Part shown: positions 52,732-61,504 of the stretch, piece by piece
Position numbering within the stretch: the stretch's first letter is position 1
Layout of the letters: each line of letters starts with the position of its first letter
Origin: Bacillota bacterium
Lineage (GTDB): Bacteria > Bacillota > UBA4882 > UBA8346
DNA: 64,000 nt
Direction of reading: 5' to 3'
NCBI GenBank assembly: GCA_023394955.1
Contig: JAEWZY010000012.1
Span: 1 to 64,000, forward strand
The notes under the pieces: generated by a model
Seen by the model: the letters and a program-made list of their open reading frames with translations, nothing else
Told to the model about the DNA's origin: nothing
Databases searched by the model: none
Position numbers and translations under genes: made by a program

Positions 52732-53508
52732 TTACGTGGGATTTCCGATACTGGAGAAATAGATTGTCGCATCCTGGCCGGCCGTGTGATCTTGTGAATA
52801 AACTCCGGCTTTCCAATAGTTTTTCCAAGTCCAAAAACCGATATTAAACCCATTTAAAGTTGAATTTACTACATCATTAACATAAACATAAAGCTTACCG
52901 TTGGAAACTGTTACCTTAACAGTATTAAATTGTCCACTGGTTAGACCTGTTTTGAGTGTAACTGTAGATGTGTTATTCCCGGCCTTATCGGTTTTATACT
53001 TTGCCTTTAAGGTTGCCCCCTGGGCAATAATTCTTAATAACGGTTTGTTCGGGCTGCCGGATACTAATTTGGGATCATCATGAATCTGCATCATAGTCTG
53101 CTCGGTCAAAGAAACATTATAAACTTTAAATCTACAAGTAAATGAGTGGGTGCCTGATACGGTCCAACCGGCATTTTTAGTTTGCCGCAGTTCCGAACGT
53201 CGATCTGAAGAATTGGGCGAAGTCCCGCCTCGATCACAATGAACCCGGAAAGCAATATAGCCGGAACTATCATAAAAATACCAATTTTCAAAGCCTGTTA
53301 AGTTAGTTTGTTCTAAGATGCCGCCACTATCAGATTCAGCAGGATACTGGAGTTTCCAAAAACCCCCATCAAAATAATCCGATGCAAAAGCCATAGTCGT
53401 AAATTCTTCATCCGGCGCAACCGAAGGGTCTTTTTTTGAGGAATCACAACCAAGCGTAACCGAAACGAGTAATACTAAAATCAATAAAAAGACCAGCTTC
53501 TTTTTCAA
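52732..53508 (-). CDS. PL7-family alginate lyase lipoprotein
   Basis: 258 residues from a TTG at 53508 (AAGGGG eight bases upstream) or 261 from a GTG at 53517. Lipobox VLLVSVTLGC. The three PL7 signatures are in order: RRSELRQ (R-S-E-L-R), MMQIHDD (Q-I-H) and YWKAGVYSQ (Y-x-K-A-G-x-Y-x-Q). These carry the catalytic Gln/His/Tyr and substrate-binding Arg of the jelly-roll alginate lyases. It should cut alginate by beta-elimination at the cell surface. Confidence 0.9.
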   Translation of the reverse strand: MKKKLVFLLILVLLVSVTLGCDSSKKDPSVAPDEEFTTMAFASDYFDGGFWKLQYPAESDSGGILEQTNLTGFENWYFYDSSGYIAFRVHCDRGGTSPNSSDRRSELRQTKNAGWTVSGTHSFTCRFKVYNVSLTEQTMMQIHDDPKLVSGSPNKPLLRIIAQGATLKAKYKTDKAGNNTSTVTLKTGLTSGQFNTVKVTVSNGKLYVYVNDVVNSTLNGFNIGFWTWKNYWKAGVYSQDHTAGQDATIYFSSIGNPT

Positions 53509-53556
53509 AAAACTCACCCCTTTGTAATCTAATTTTCCCAGTAACCCAATTTTTGC

Positions 53557-54231
53557 TTAATTGTGAGTTATCTTTAGATCATCAATATAGTAATATGACT
53601 TTTTCTCATTCGAGCCCGCCTTAAACTCGACTAACGTCGGTGTATTCGCTGGATTGATGACGGCGGCGTTGGTGACGGTTGGAGTTCCGTCGATACTGAG
53701 ATTAAAGGTGTTATTGGCCCAGGTGACTTCAACGTCATACCATTTGTTTCTTTCATAATTCATGACCGTTATGAAATCCGAGACGGTACGGTAACGCAGT
53801 TCTCCTTTACCGGTAAAAAGAATATCAATATAACGGTTGGTGCTGTTAGTTCCGTTTGCCAGAGTCAAGTATACGCTTTCACCGGTCCCGTCATCCGGTA
53901 AAAAGACCGAAACTTTATAGCCACCGCCGCCAGCCTTACTGGGGAAGGATTTTCTAACTATAGCAGCGCTTAAAGAACTATTATCAACTATCTTTAATGA
54001 ATTTGGCGCCGATTTAAACTGCTCGGCGGAGATCAAGTAAAGTATGTTTGCTTCATCCCCCGAATTCGGTGGTCTAACACTCCATGCCGGATCAATTTGT
54101 TTTTCTAACACTCCCACAACCATACCGTCGAAGTTTTGTGTATACGGCTGTTCTTGACTATAACCCATAGCATTCAAGAACAACATGGCTGCAATCGAAA
54201 TGAAAGTTAAGTACCCTAAATACCTCTTCAA
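53557..54231 (-). CDS. Secreted beta-sandwich protein
   Basis: 224 residues, TTG start with GGAGGGG eight bases upstream. Signal peptide LGYLTFISIAAMLFLNAMGYS. The mature part (YTQNFDGMVVGVL, GGYKVSVFLPDDGTGESVYL, KWYDVEVTWANNTFNLSIDG, YYYIDDLKITHN) has a concanavalin/CBM-like jelly-roll pattern. Probably carbohydrate binding. It lies between the heparinase-family gene and the PL7 gene. Confidence 0.7.
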   Translation of the reverse strand: MKRYLGYLTFISIAAMLFLNAMGYSQEQPYTQNFDGMVVGVLEKQIDPAWSVRPPNSGDEANILYLISAEQFKSAPNSLKIVDNSSLSAAIVRKSFPSKAGGGGYKVSVFLPDDGTGESVYLTLANGTNSTNRYIDILFTGKGELRYRTVSDFITVMNYERNKWYDVEVTWANNTFNLSIDGTPTVTNAAVINPANTPTLVEFKAGSNEKKSYYYIDDLKITHN

Positions 54232-54317
54232 ATTGTTTCCCCTCCTTCAATCTTAATTAATCCTTGATTCCAGATGTGTTGCATACAGTTTCAAAATTAG
54301 CGTCCACCTCCCATTCT

Positions 54318-54350
54318 TTTGCCCAGACGGGTTTAACCCGTCTGGGCAAA
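54318..54350. repeat. Strong hairpin after heparinase-family gene
   Basis: TTTGCCCAGACGGG pairs with CCCGTCTGGGCAAA, a 14-bp stem around a 5-base loop, directly after the stop at 54361. There is no T run on the coding side. It may be an RNA-stabilising or processing hairpin, or a dispersed repeat. Confidence 0.55.
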
Positions 54351-54360
54351 CGTATTTTGA

Positions 54361-57360
54361 TTAGAAGTTTAATCGATATTTAACACCTGGATCGGCCATA
54401 AAGGAGAATACTCCTTTAACGATTTCCATGGGTTCTTCCGATACCCACTGGCCGTCTTTTAACATCTCCAGCGACTTAACTTTTCGTTTACTGAAATTAA
54501 GCACGACCGTATTTTCGGAGTCGCTTTTCACCTCGATATCTTTTTTCCGAACTGCTATTTGAAGTGTGCCGACATCACTAGCTGACTCCACGGTCAAATC
54601 GTTAATCTCAAACTTCCAATTACTGCCGGCAACAGTATTGCCCTTGCCGATCAAGACCTCGGCAGACCCGTCTTTTGCCGTTCTAACCATTGCCGCTACG
54701 GCGTTAGTTTCAATTTTACCCAGTTTCACCCGTATATTCTTGTTATAGTTAAAATAAACGATATCGTCCCCTTTGACGCTGGTGATCCGGTAGGCGCCGA
54801 TCGGTTCCGGAAGCTGTTCCTTGCTAAACAACTGATATTGGAACGGAGTCACATTATACTTAAAATCATCTTTAACAGGCACCAATAATGAATTAAACAG
54901 AATTGACTTGCCTGATTTCCGGACGATCAAAGCCGGTACTTTCTCACCGCTAGGAACATCATCGACCCGCGCCGCCACCATTCCGTAGCCGGAAATCACC
55001 TGGCTTTCATCCTTAGTTAACTGATTCAATTCGATTTTACCGTTATTATTCTCCCAGGTTACTTGGAATTCACTGTTTGCCTTGGCGCCAGCCGGTCTTT
55101 CAAGATACTTATAGCCCGGTGTATCCGGAAGCTTAATCGGAATCATGTTGAAGTTTGACTTTAAAGCGCCATAGTTGTGATAAGCCCAATCCGCCGTATT
55201 ATTTTGACTGGAAGTAATCCGGAAGAGATCAAAGAGATACCAGTCGCTTAACAAAACGGTCCGTTCCAGAAGCGATCCCGGATAACAACGATCATCCTGC
55301 ATCCTGACGGCCTGAAACACCGGACCGCCGGAAAAATATAATACTTTCGCTTTACCGGAATAAATCTGATTGCGCTCGTTTAAGGCCACCGTATTATGGG
55401 CGATGGTTGATTTAAACCAGCCCTCGTGTTGGGGATCACGGTATCGAATCGAACCGGGATCCGGCGCCTGGTTGCGACCGTTGGCATAAATTTGGAGTCC
55501 CATCTTATCATAATGGCTATGACCACCGGCATAAGCCATCCCGTTCACCACTACGAAGTTTTCAATCCTATTATCGCGGCCACTTCTTAAAACCGCTTGA
55601 CCGCTGGCCAGCAATCGGCTGGTAAGGGGCGGCAGATTTACTTCAGGCAGTTCCGCTATCCCGTATAATAAGGCATCGATTGATTTCCGGGAAGATTTTT
55701 TTAGAATCGGCACGATATAAGGATCCCGGGTATGACGGTAAGCCGACTCAAACAAATCGGCGCGGTCGTCTTCAAAGAGATTAACCACCCGCCCGTCATT
55801 GGTCGTCGGCAGTTCACCGGAAGGGTCTTGATAAACTATTGGAAATGTATACATCGAGCGATAGGCCTCATTCTCAAACAAGTTTACCCCGCTGTGGATG
55901 GCCGCATCGGAAAGATCCTTCAAACAACGCATGGCATAATAATGATAGTGGCCCGATCCTTCGTACCACAATCCGTCTGCCGTAATACTGTTTTCCATCT
56001 GGAAGAAAAACCCGGAATCGATTTTATGTAGAGCATACAGCACATATTTCTTCTCTTTCAGCAAGAAGCCGATGACACCAATGCCCGAGTTATACCAGGC
56101 TTGATGATTATGGCGTCCTTCGTTCACCCTCATCAACAGTTGCGCGACCGGATGAAAAATTTTATTCTCAATTTCCCGGCGTTCGTTCTCTAAAAATTTG
56201 TCATATAATAAATCATAGGCCCAAGCCAACGGAATCACCCATTGGGCTTCATTGATGCTTTGGGCGGTTACCCTGCCGCCAGCTCCGGCCTTTTCACCCT
56301 CATTACCAGCCGAGTCATGCAACATATAAGTAAGGTATTTATCCTTGTAACCCAGTAAAATCTCTTTGGCCTTCCTAGCATAAGCTTCATTACCATCCAA
56401 CCAATACATTAAACCCAGTGAACGGGCGGCCCGAGCAAATTCATAATGTTTGGCGGTAAGCTCATATGGGTATTTCGTATCGCCGACCTCATGGTAAAAC
56501 CCGCCGCCGGTTTTAGGCAACTCGATTTTAGTATTCAGCCAGGCATCAGCGTTTAATCTAAGATTATTGTACGCCTCTCGGGCCCAACCATACTTTTCCA
56601 CTTTTGCCTTAGCTTCTTCCAATTCAGCTTTATTCACTAATAAACCAGGACGTTCAACTACCTCAAATGTAAAGGGAATCTCGTAAAGGACCTCATTCAT
56701 CACCGATTCTTTGGTCAGTTGCATCCGATCAAAATACAATACGGTATCCGGCGCCGGACTATTGCCCCAACCGGAAGAAGCGATTTTGATATAATCAATC
56801 TTATGCCACCCGGCTGGTTTTCGGGTAGGATTAAAAGCCGTCAACGGAATCTCGATTAATCTCCATCCGGTCCAATTGATGATGATATTGGTTTGATAAT
56901 AGTTGTCTCTGCCAACTCCTGGTTCGGAATAAAGAGCAACTGCAAAACCAGCTTTGTTGGCGTTCTCAGAATAAACCCACATTGAAAAGTAAGAATATCT
57001 ACTCCAGTCATGAGGTATTTTTTTAGTGACAATCCGGCTGTTAACAACAGTATTGGTCCATTTGCCCGAGGTCTTTCCCTGCTTCACGTATTTGTCCTCA
57101 AAAATCAGACCTTCCGATAAAGGAGCAAAATAACCAATATGAGTTGATTGATAATCTCCTACATGAAGATGGCCCACGGGCGGATTTTTAGGATCCAGTC
57201 CCGTCCTTTCGCCTGACTGATCATACCCGTACCACATTTTCTCTTCCGGCTCAAAATCGCTGATCAGTAAGACATCATCGTTTTTTGCCGCATTTACCAT
57301 AAAAAATGTCGAGCAGAACAACAAAACCAGCATTAAACCAAATAAAAATTTACGACACAT
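54361..57360 (-). CDS. Large secreted heparinase II/III-family polysaccharide lyase
   Basis: 999 residues, ATG with GGAGGTG upstream. Signal peptide FLFGLMLVLLFCSTFFMVNA. An N-terminal beta-sandwich (about 27-230, LLISDFEPEEKMWYGYDQSG) is followed by an alpha/alpha toroid (AKAKVEKYGWAREAYNNLRLN, NHQAWYNSGIGVIGFL, GLWYEGSGHYHYYAM) and a C-terminal heparinase II/III beta domain (VVVNGMAYAGGHSHYDKMGLQIYANG with the conserved His, STIAHNTVALNERNQ). Relatives act on alginate oligomers, heparin or ulvan. With PL6 and PL7 genes alongside, an alginate-type substrate is most likely. Confidence 0.85.
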   Translation of the reverse strand: MCRKFLFGLMLVLLFCSTFFMVNAAKNDDVLLISDFEPEEKMWYGYDQSGERTGLDPKNPPVGHLHVGDYQSTHIGYFAPLSEGLIFEDKYVKQGKTSGKWTNTVVNSRIVTKKIPHDWSRYSYFSMWVYSENANKAGFAVALYSEPGVGRDNYYQTNIIINWTGWRLIEIPLTAFNPTRKPAGWHKIDYIKIASSGWGNSPAPDTVLYFDRMQLTKESVMNEVLYEIPFTFEVVERPGLLVNKAELEEAKAKVEKYGWAREAYNNLRLNADAWLNTKIELPKTGGGFYHEVGDTKYPYELTAKHYEFARAARSLGLMYWLDGNEAYARKAKEILLGYKDKYLTYMLHDSAGNEGEKAGAGGRVTAQSINEAQWVIPLAWAYDLLYDKFLENERREIENKIFHPVAQLLMRVNEGRHNHQAWYNSGIGVIGFLLKEKKYVLYALHKIDSGFFFQMENSITADGLWYEGSGHYHYYAMRCLKDLSDAAIHSGVNLFENEAYRSMYTFPIVYQDPSGELPTTNDGRVVNLFEDDRADLFESAYRHTRDPYIVPILKKSSRKSIDALLYGIAELPEVNLPPLTSRLLASGQAVLRSGRDNRIENFVVVNGMAYAGGHSHYDKMGLQIYANGRNQAPDPGSIRYRDPQHEGWFKSTIAHNTVALNERNQIYSGKAKVLYFSGGPVFQAVRMQDDRCYPGSLLERTVLLSDWYLFDLFRITSSQNNTADWAYHNYGALKSNFNMIPIKLPDTPGYKYLERPAGAKANSEFQVTWENNNGKIELNQLTKDESQVISGYGMVAARVDDVPSGEKVPALIVRKSGKSILFNSLLVPVKDDFKYNVTPFQYQLFSKEQLPEPIGAYRITSVKGDDIVYFNYNKNIRVKLGKIETNAVAAMVRTAKDGSAEVLIGKGNTVAGSNWKFEINDLTVESASDVGTLQIAVRKKDIEVKSDSENTVVLNFSKRKVKSLEMLKDGQWVSEEPMEIVKGVFSFMADPGVKYRLNF

Positions 57361-57404
57361 TTTGTTGACACCTCCATCATTTTCATTACTTTACCCTTTA
57401 TTTC

Positions 57405-57456
57405 AAGCAAGATAAAAGATAAATCTTGCTTTACTTTTCGTTGATAACACGTGTTA
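57405..57456 (-). promoter_or_regulatory. Operator-like palindrome and leader hairpin before the lyase gene
   Basis: TAACACGTGTTA (57445-57456) is a perfect 12-bp palindrome centred on CG, like operators of LacI-family sugar regulators. Closer to the start, AAGCAAGAT (57405-57413) pairs with ATCTTGCTT (57423-57431). Both lie in the region between the truncated esterase and the lyase. Confidence 0.5.
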
Positions 57457-57471
57457 GCAAAAAATAAAAAT

Positions 57472-57846
57472 TTAATACCCTTCCAACACCGGGGAGATTG
57501 CTTCATGGGTCAATCGGTATTCGATGTTTACGATATAACCTTCCTTAGCATATCCTATGATTTTACGTGCATGATCATTTTTACCGCTGTGGTTCCAACC
57601 ACCTCCATGAATATAGATCGGGGCTGGTAGGGGGTTAGCGGGACTCTTTGGACAAACAAGATCCAATTTCATGATCCGTTCCCCGCCTTTTTCAATGGGA
57701 AGATCGTGAAAATAAACCAGATCCGGCGGTAGGTCTTCCAAAATAATAAATGGATTTGGACCGTTGGCGGAAGCATTAACAGATAAACCTGATGCAAGCA
57801 GGTAAGCCATTAACAAGCAGTATAAAAGAATGCTGCTTCCTCTCAT
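57472..57846 (-). pseudogene. Truncated secreted alpha/beta-hydrolase (esterase N-terminus)
   Basis: 124 residues with signal peptide (SILLYCLLMAYLLASGLSVNA). It contains KLDLVCPKSPANPLPAPIYI and the oxyanion-hole motif HGGGW, then IVNIEYRLTHEAISPV, and stops exactly where family members continue to the nucleophile elbow. No GxSxG motif is present, so the catalytic Ser, Asp and His are all missing. It looks like a 5' gene fragment left after deletion. AAGGG precedes the ATG. Confidence 0.75.
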
Positions 57847-57888
57847 TATTGAGTCCCTTCTTTGGATAATCAGATTGATCTCAAAGCA

Positions 57889-59040
57889 TTAGAAATGCGG
57901 GCATTTACTCCATTTGCCGAGAGCTCTTAAGATTCCCTCAAAATAATAGTAGTCGCCCCAGATTAAACAGCTGTCCATCCGTTGATTTACCGGTACGTGT
58001 TGCGCGCCGTGCAGAAGCAAAGCTGCATGTGGAGTCCCGATGGTAGTATAATTGTCGGTAAGTGATTCCAGCATGGCTAGGGCTTTCCGTTCGTACTTTT
58101 CTTTGACCGGTTCATCCTCGGTACATTTCGCCAGCTCGAATAGTCCGGAAGCCACCGGAGCCGCAGCCGACGAATCCCGATAAGTATTGGGGATATCAGG
58201 ATGGTCGAAATCCCAGTAGGGAACGAGATCGTCCGGCAAATTGTTCAAAAAATAGTCGGCTGTTTTAAAAGCCGAAGTTTTAAATGGTCCGTGTCCGGTC
58301 ATCAAATAGGCGTGAGCAAAACCGTATACCGCCCAAGCAAGCCCCCTTGACCAGCAAGATTTAGGGGCATACCCTTGGCCACCAAGCCAACACAAAAACT
58401 TACCGGTCTTTGGATCGTATTTAACCAGATGGGCGGTGCTTCCGTCTTCCCGCGTAAAATATCTTTGGGCGCCGGTGGCTTCACTGAATCCAACGTTATA
58501 AAAACGCTTATCGCCGGTTTCCTCGAAAGCCCACCACATCAAAGCAATATTCATCATAGCGTCCACCGCTGAAGTAAAATTGTCCTTTTCATCATCTTGG
58601 GTACTGTGCCACTGAATGAGGCCGATATGGGGGTTAAGGCGCTTTGTGTAATAATCGGCCGCAGTCAAGGAAACTTCCTTGTAATGGGGATCGTTAATCA
58701 GATAATATCCTTTTAAATGAGACAGTCCAAGTAAAAAGCCAAGATCGTGAGTCCAGGTATCGGTTTTACGGTACTCAATCATAGCGGTCCACTTTTTAGC
58801 CCATTCCAGGTATTTTTCTTCTCCGGTAGCTTCATAGGCCAACCATAAAAGGCCAACCCAGTGCCCGTCACCCCATAAGCCTTTATTGGTAGCGTCAACT
58901 TTGCCGTCAGGCAGTGTAGATACGGGAAAAACATTCCCCAGCGGTTTCATTTGTTCAGCCATCATCATAATTCGCGATAGACAAAACTCCACCGCTTTAT
59001 TGAATTTTTCTTTTTGACCGGTTGTTAAATATTTACTCAT
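57889..59040 (-). CDS. GH88 unsaturated uronyl hydrolase
   Basis: 383 residues from the ATG at 59040 with GGGGAGG seven bases upstream; the frame goes on to 59076 without support. Alpha/alpha toroid with the GH88 signatures GLWGDGHWVGLLWLAYEATGEEKYLEWA, TDTWTHDLGFLLG and NFTSAVDAMMNIALMWWAFEETGDKRFY (catalytic Asp candidates), plus PKSCWSRGLAWAVYGFAHAY. It hydrates and releases 4,5-unsaturated uronic acid from oligosaccharides made by lyases. No signal peptide, so it acts in the cytoplasm on imported oligomers. Confidence 0.92.
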   Translation of the reverse strand: MSKYLTTGQKEKFNKAVEFCLSRIMMMAEQMKPLGNVFPVSTLPDGKVDATNKGLWGDGHWVGLLWLAYEATGEEKYLEWAKKWTAMIEYRKTDTWTHDLGFLLGLSHLKGYYLINDPHYKEVSLTAADYYTKRLNPHIGLIQWHSTQDDEKDNFTSAVDAMMNIALMWWAFEETGDKRFYNVGFSEATGAQRYFTREDGSTAHLVKYDPKTGKFLCWLGGQGYAPKSCWSRGLAWAVYGFAHAYLMTGHGPFKTSAFKTADYFLNNLPDDLVPYWDFDHPDIPNTYRDSSAAAPVASGLFELAKCTEDEPVKEKYERKALAMLESLTDNYTTIGTPHAALLLHGAQHVPVNQRMDSCLIWGDYYYFEGILRALGKWSKCPHF

Positions 59041-59092
59041 CAAATGTCCTCCCCGTCCGTCTAAGAAATTTATCAAAGTTCTTCAACACATA

Positions 59093-59743
59093 TCAATATC
59101 CGGCGTTATCGGAAATTAAAATAATGGTTATCCGGCCCGGAAACTTCCTGCCATTATGGATAATAGCCGTATAATTACAAAGGCGGTCCTTGGAATCGCA
59201 ATCACTGCAAATACCGTTTTCCAGGCATGGAATTTTATGCGTATCCAATCTTTTAGCATTCAGCGGCGCCGCTATCTCTCTAATTCGCCGGAAAGCTTCT
59301 TCCAGATTATTGACGATCTTATTGGTTCCCGCAATGATAATTACATTGCGCGGACCGAAGATCATCCCCGCCACCCGGTTACCCGTGCAGTCGCGATTAA
59401 CCAGTTCCCCTGCGGAAGTAATGGCGTTACATCCGGTCACCAGGTAATCGGCGAGCATTCCTTGGCGCATAATTTCCACCCGGTCCGGGATAAACGGAAG
59501 CTTCTGATAGCGATCGAAAAACCGATACTTTGAAGAACGAAATACTTCCAAAAGCCCCATTTCATCTAAAACAGCCGACCCGCCAAGAGTGATGCTGGCC
59601 CCTGCCGGAATTAACTCTAGTAACTTTGTTTTAGCTTCATTTAAATCATCCACCAAGTGGATGGTATAACCCGCTTTTTGAAGCGAGGGTATAATCCGTT
59701 CGGCCTTTTTGCGATCAAACCATTTTTTCACTTCATTCACCAT
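59093..59743 (-). CDS. LUD-domain protein (LutC/YkgG-like)
   Basis: 216 residues from the ATG at 59743 (GGAGG seven bases upstream). The LUD/DUF162 pattern is clear: AGASITLGGSAVLDEMGLLEVF, ADYLVTGCNAITSAGELVNRDCTGNRVAGMIFGPRNVIIIAGTNKIV. The C-terminus has several cysteines (KIPCLENGICSDCDSKDRLCN) that may bind a metal or cluster. Stand-alone LUD proteins of this type are annotated as lactate utilisation proteins, but their reaction is not settled. It lies within the polysaccharide locus. Confidence 0.8.
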   Translation of the reverse strand: MVNEVKKWFDRKKAERIIPSLQKAGYTIHLVDDLNEAKTKLLELIPAGASITLGGSAVLDEMGLLEVFRSSKYRFFDRYQKLPFIPDRVEIMRQGMLADYLVTGCNAITSAGELVNRDCTGNRVAGMIFGPRNVIIIAGTNKIVNNLEEAFRRIREIAAPLNAKRLDTHKIPCLENGICSDCDSKDRLCNYTAIIHNGRKFPGRITIILISDNAGY

Positions 59744-59779
59744 CAAACAACCTCCTGAAATAAAACCTGCGCCTTTTAA

Positions 59780-61486
59780 TCAAGCTGATTTGTCAATTAC
59801 AAACACAGCCACCGATTGTTTGAGCTCAGCGGCGATCTCCGCCAGGTTTTCAGATAAAGCGGCTACCTGTTGCACCAGAGCGCTCTGCTCTTCAGCGGTG
59901 GCGGAAACTTCTTCGGTACTTGCCATACTTTCTTCGCTAATTGCGGCAATCGTATTGATAGCCCCGAAAACATAATCGTTCTTTTCTGCCATTTGTCGGG
60001 CGGAAACGGCGACTTTATTAATCTGCCCTAGGATTCGGTTCAAGGCGGTGAAAATATCCTCAAAGGTTCCGGCTGCTTCAACGGTTAAGTTTCTACCGGC
60101 TTCAACTCTTTCGATACCTTTTTGAATTACTTGGACCGCTTGACTGGTCCGTTTTCGCATTTCCAGAATCAAATCGGCGATCGATTGGGCTGATTGTTTT
60201 GACTGTTCGGCCAATTTACCCGTTTCCTTAGCGACCACCGCGAAACCTTTGCCCTGGTCCCCTGCCCGGGCCGCCTCAATCGCGGCATTTAGCGCCAACA
60301 ATGAAGTCTGTTCCGCAATTCCGGTAATCATGGTGGTAATCTCACTAATTTCACCGGAAGCCAGATTAAGTTCGTCAATCACCTGGGCAACTTCCTTGGT
60401 TGATACGTATAAGTCATTAATCTCCCCAGCCACATCGCCAGCTACTTTCTGTCCGGTTTTTGCGGTATCCGCTATTAATTTCGAATCGGATACGATAATT
60501 TCCGTATCCCTTGAAACCGTATTAACCAGCTCAGCCAGTTCAGTCATGCTATTTACGATCCGGTTGATTTGTTCAGCTTGTTCGCTTGCTCCTTTGGCCA
60601 ACTCCTCCATAGCTCGGGATACCTCAGCGGCAGATTTTCCGGATTCATTGGAAGCGCTGAGCATCTCACTACTGGCATCAAATAATGTTTCAGCGCGACT
60701 GTTTACACGCCGGATTAGCTGGCGCAAACCTCTAATTGCGCTGTTCAAGCTGATCCCCATGTTTCGCATCTCTTTGGAACCTTCAGCTTGAACATCCCGG
60801 CTTAGATCACCCGATGACAATTCATTAGTAGAGACCACCATCTGTTTCAAAGGTCTAGAAAGTGAAAGAGACATAATCAAACTGAATCCGATACTAATGA
60901 TGGCGCTTGTGATCACTAAGATAATTGTGTTTTTCCGGGAAACAGCTGTATATAGATTGCCGCGCGACATAGATTTTACAGAAGTAAGACGAACCATATT
61001 CTCCAAACGGGATAAAGAGCTATCGATTAAAGCTAAATGCCTGCTAAGTATCTCATAGTTTTCAGCGGTCGCCGGTTCTTTTAAAATCTCCTTAACTTCA
61101 ACCGCTTCCCGAAAAACGCCTTCAACTTCATTTCGATATGATTCACTAAACGTCAAAAGCTGATTTAAATTAGTATCCAGATCGACATTGGATAAGGAGT
61201 TAACCGGTAATTTAGCCAGCTTTGCCAAGTACTCAGATCGAATCTCATTAATATCGTTCCGGGCTGCATAAACTGCGTCAGCGCCTTGAACTGAATCGTT
61301 AAACACCTGTTGCGATACTTGTTGCATAGATCGAATGTTCTTTAGTCCGATAAAACCTTGAAGTGTCATGAAAAACAACATAATAGCAATGATCAATAAT
61401 ACTTGATGAAACAATCTCAGTCGTAAAAATATAATTGATGTTAAAAACCAAAGTTTTTTCAGAACAGACTTAAGTACTTTGAGCAT
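59780..61486 (-). CDS. Methyl-accepting chemotaxis protein
   Basis: 568 residues, ATG with AGGGGG nine bases upstream. Membrane helices at about 27-45 and about 187-208 flank a four-helix-bundle sensor domain of about 140 residues. HAMP (about 209-262) precedes a long coiled-coil signalling domain whose hairpin tip contains GFAVVAKETGKLAEQS. The C-terminus has no CheR-tether pentapeptide. Its position inside the polysaccharide locus suggests sensing of a sugar breakdown product or of a binding protein carrying one. The ligand is unknown. Confidence 0.92.
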   Translation of the reverse strand: MLKVLKSVLKKLWFLTSIIFLRLRLFHQVLLIIAIMLFFMTLQGFIGLKNIRSMQQVSQQVFNDSVQGADAVYAARNDINEIRSEYLAKLAKLPVNSLSNVDLDTNLNQLLTFSESYRNEVEGVFREAVEVKEILKEPATAENYEILSRHLALIDSSLSRLENMVRLTSVKSMSRGNLYTAVSRKNTIILVITSAIISIGFSLIMSLSLSRPLKQMVVSTNELSSGDLSRDVQAEGSKEMRNMGISLNSAIRGLRQLIRRVNSRAETLFDASSEMLSASNESGKSAAEVSRAMEELAKGASEQAEQINRIVNSMTELAELVNTVSRDTEIIVSDSKLIADTAKTGQKVAGDVAGEINDLYVSTKEVAQVIDELNLASGEISEITTMITGIAEQTSLLALNAAIEAARAGDQGKGFAVVAKETGKLAEQSKQSAQSIADLILEMRKRTSQAVQVIQKGIERVEAGRNLTVEAAGTFEDIFTALNRILGQINKVAVSARQMAEKNDYVFGAINTIAAISEESMASTEEVSATAEEQSALVQQVAALSENLAEIAAELKQSVAVFVIDKSA

Positions 61487-61504
61487 GGTCTAATTCCCCC
61501 TGCC

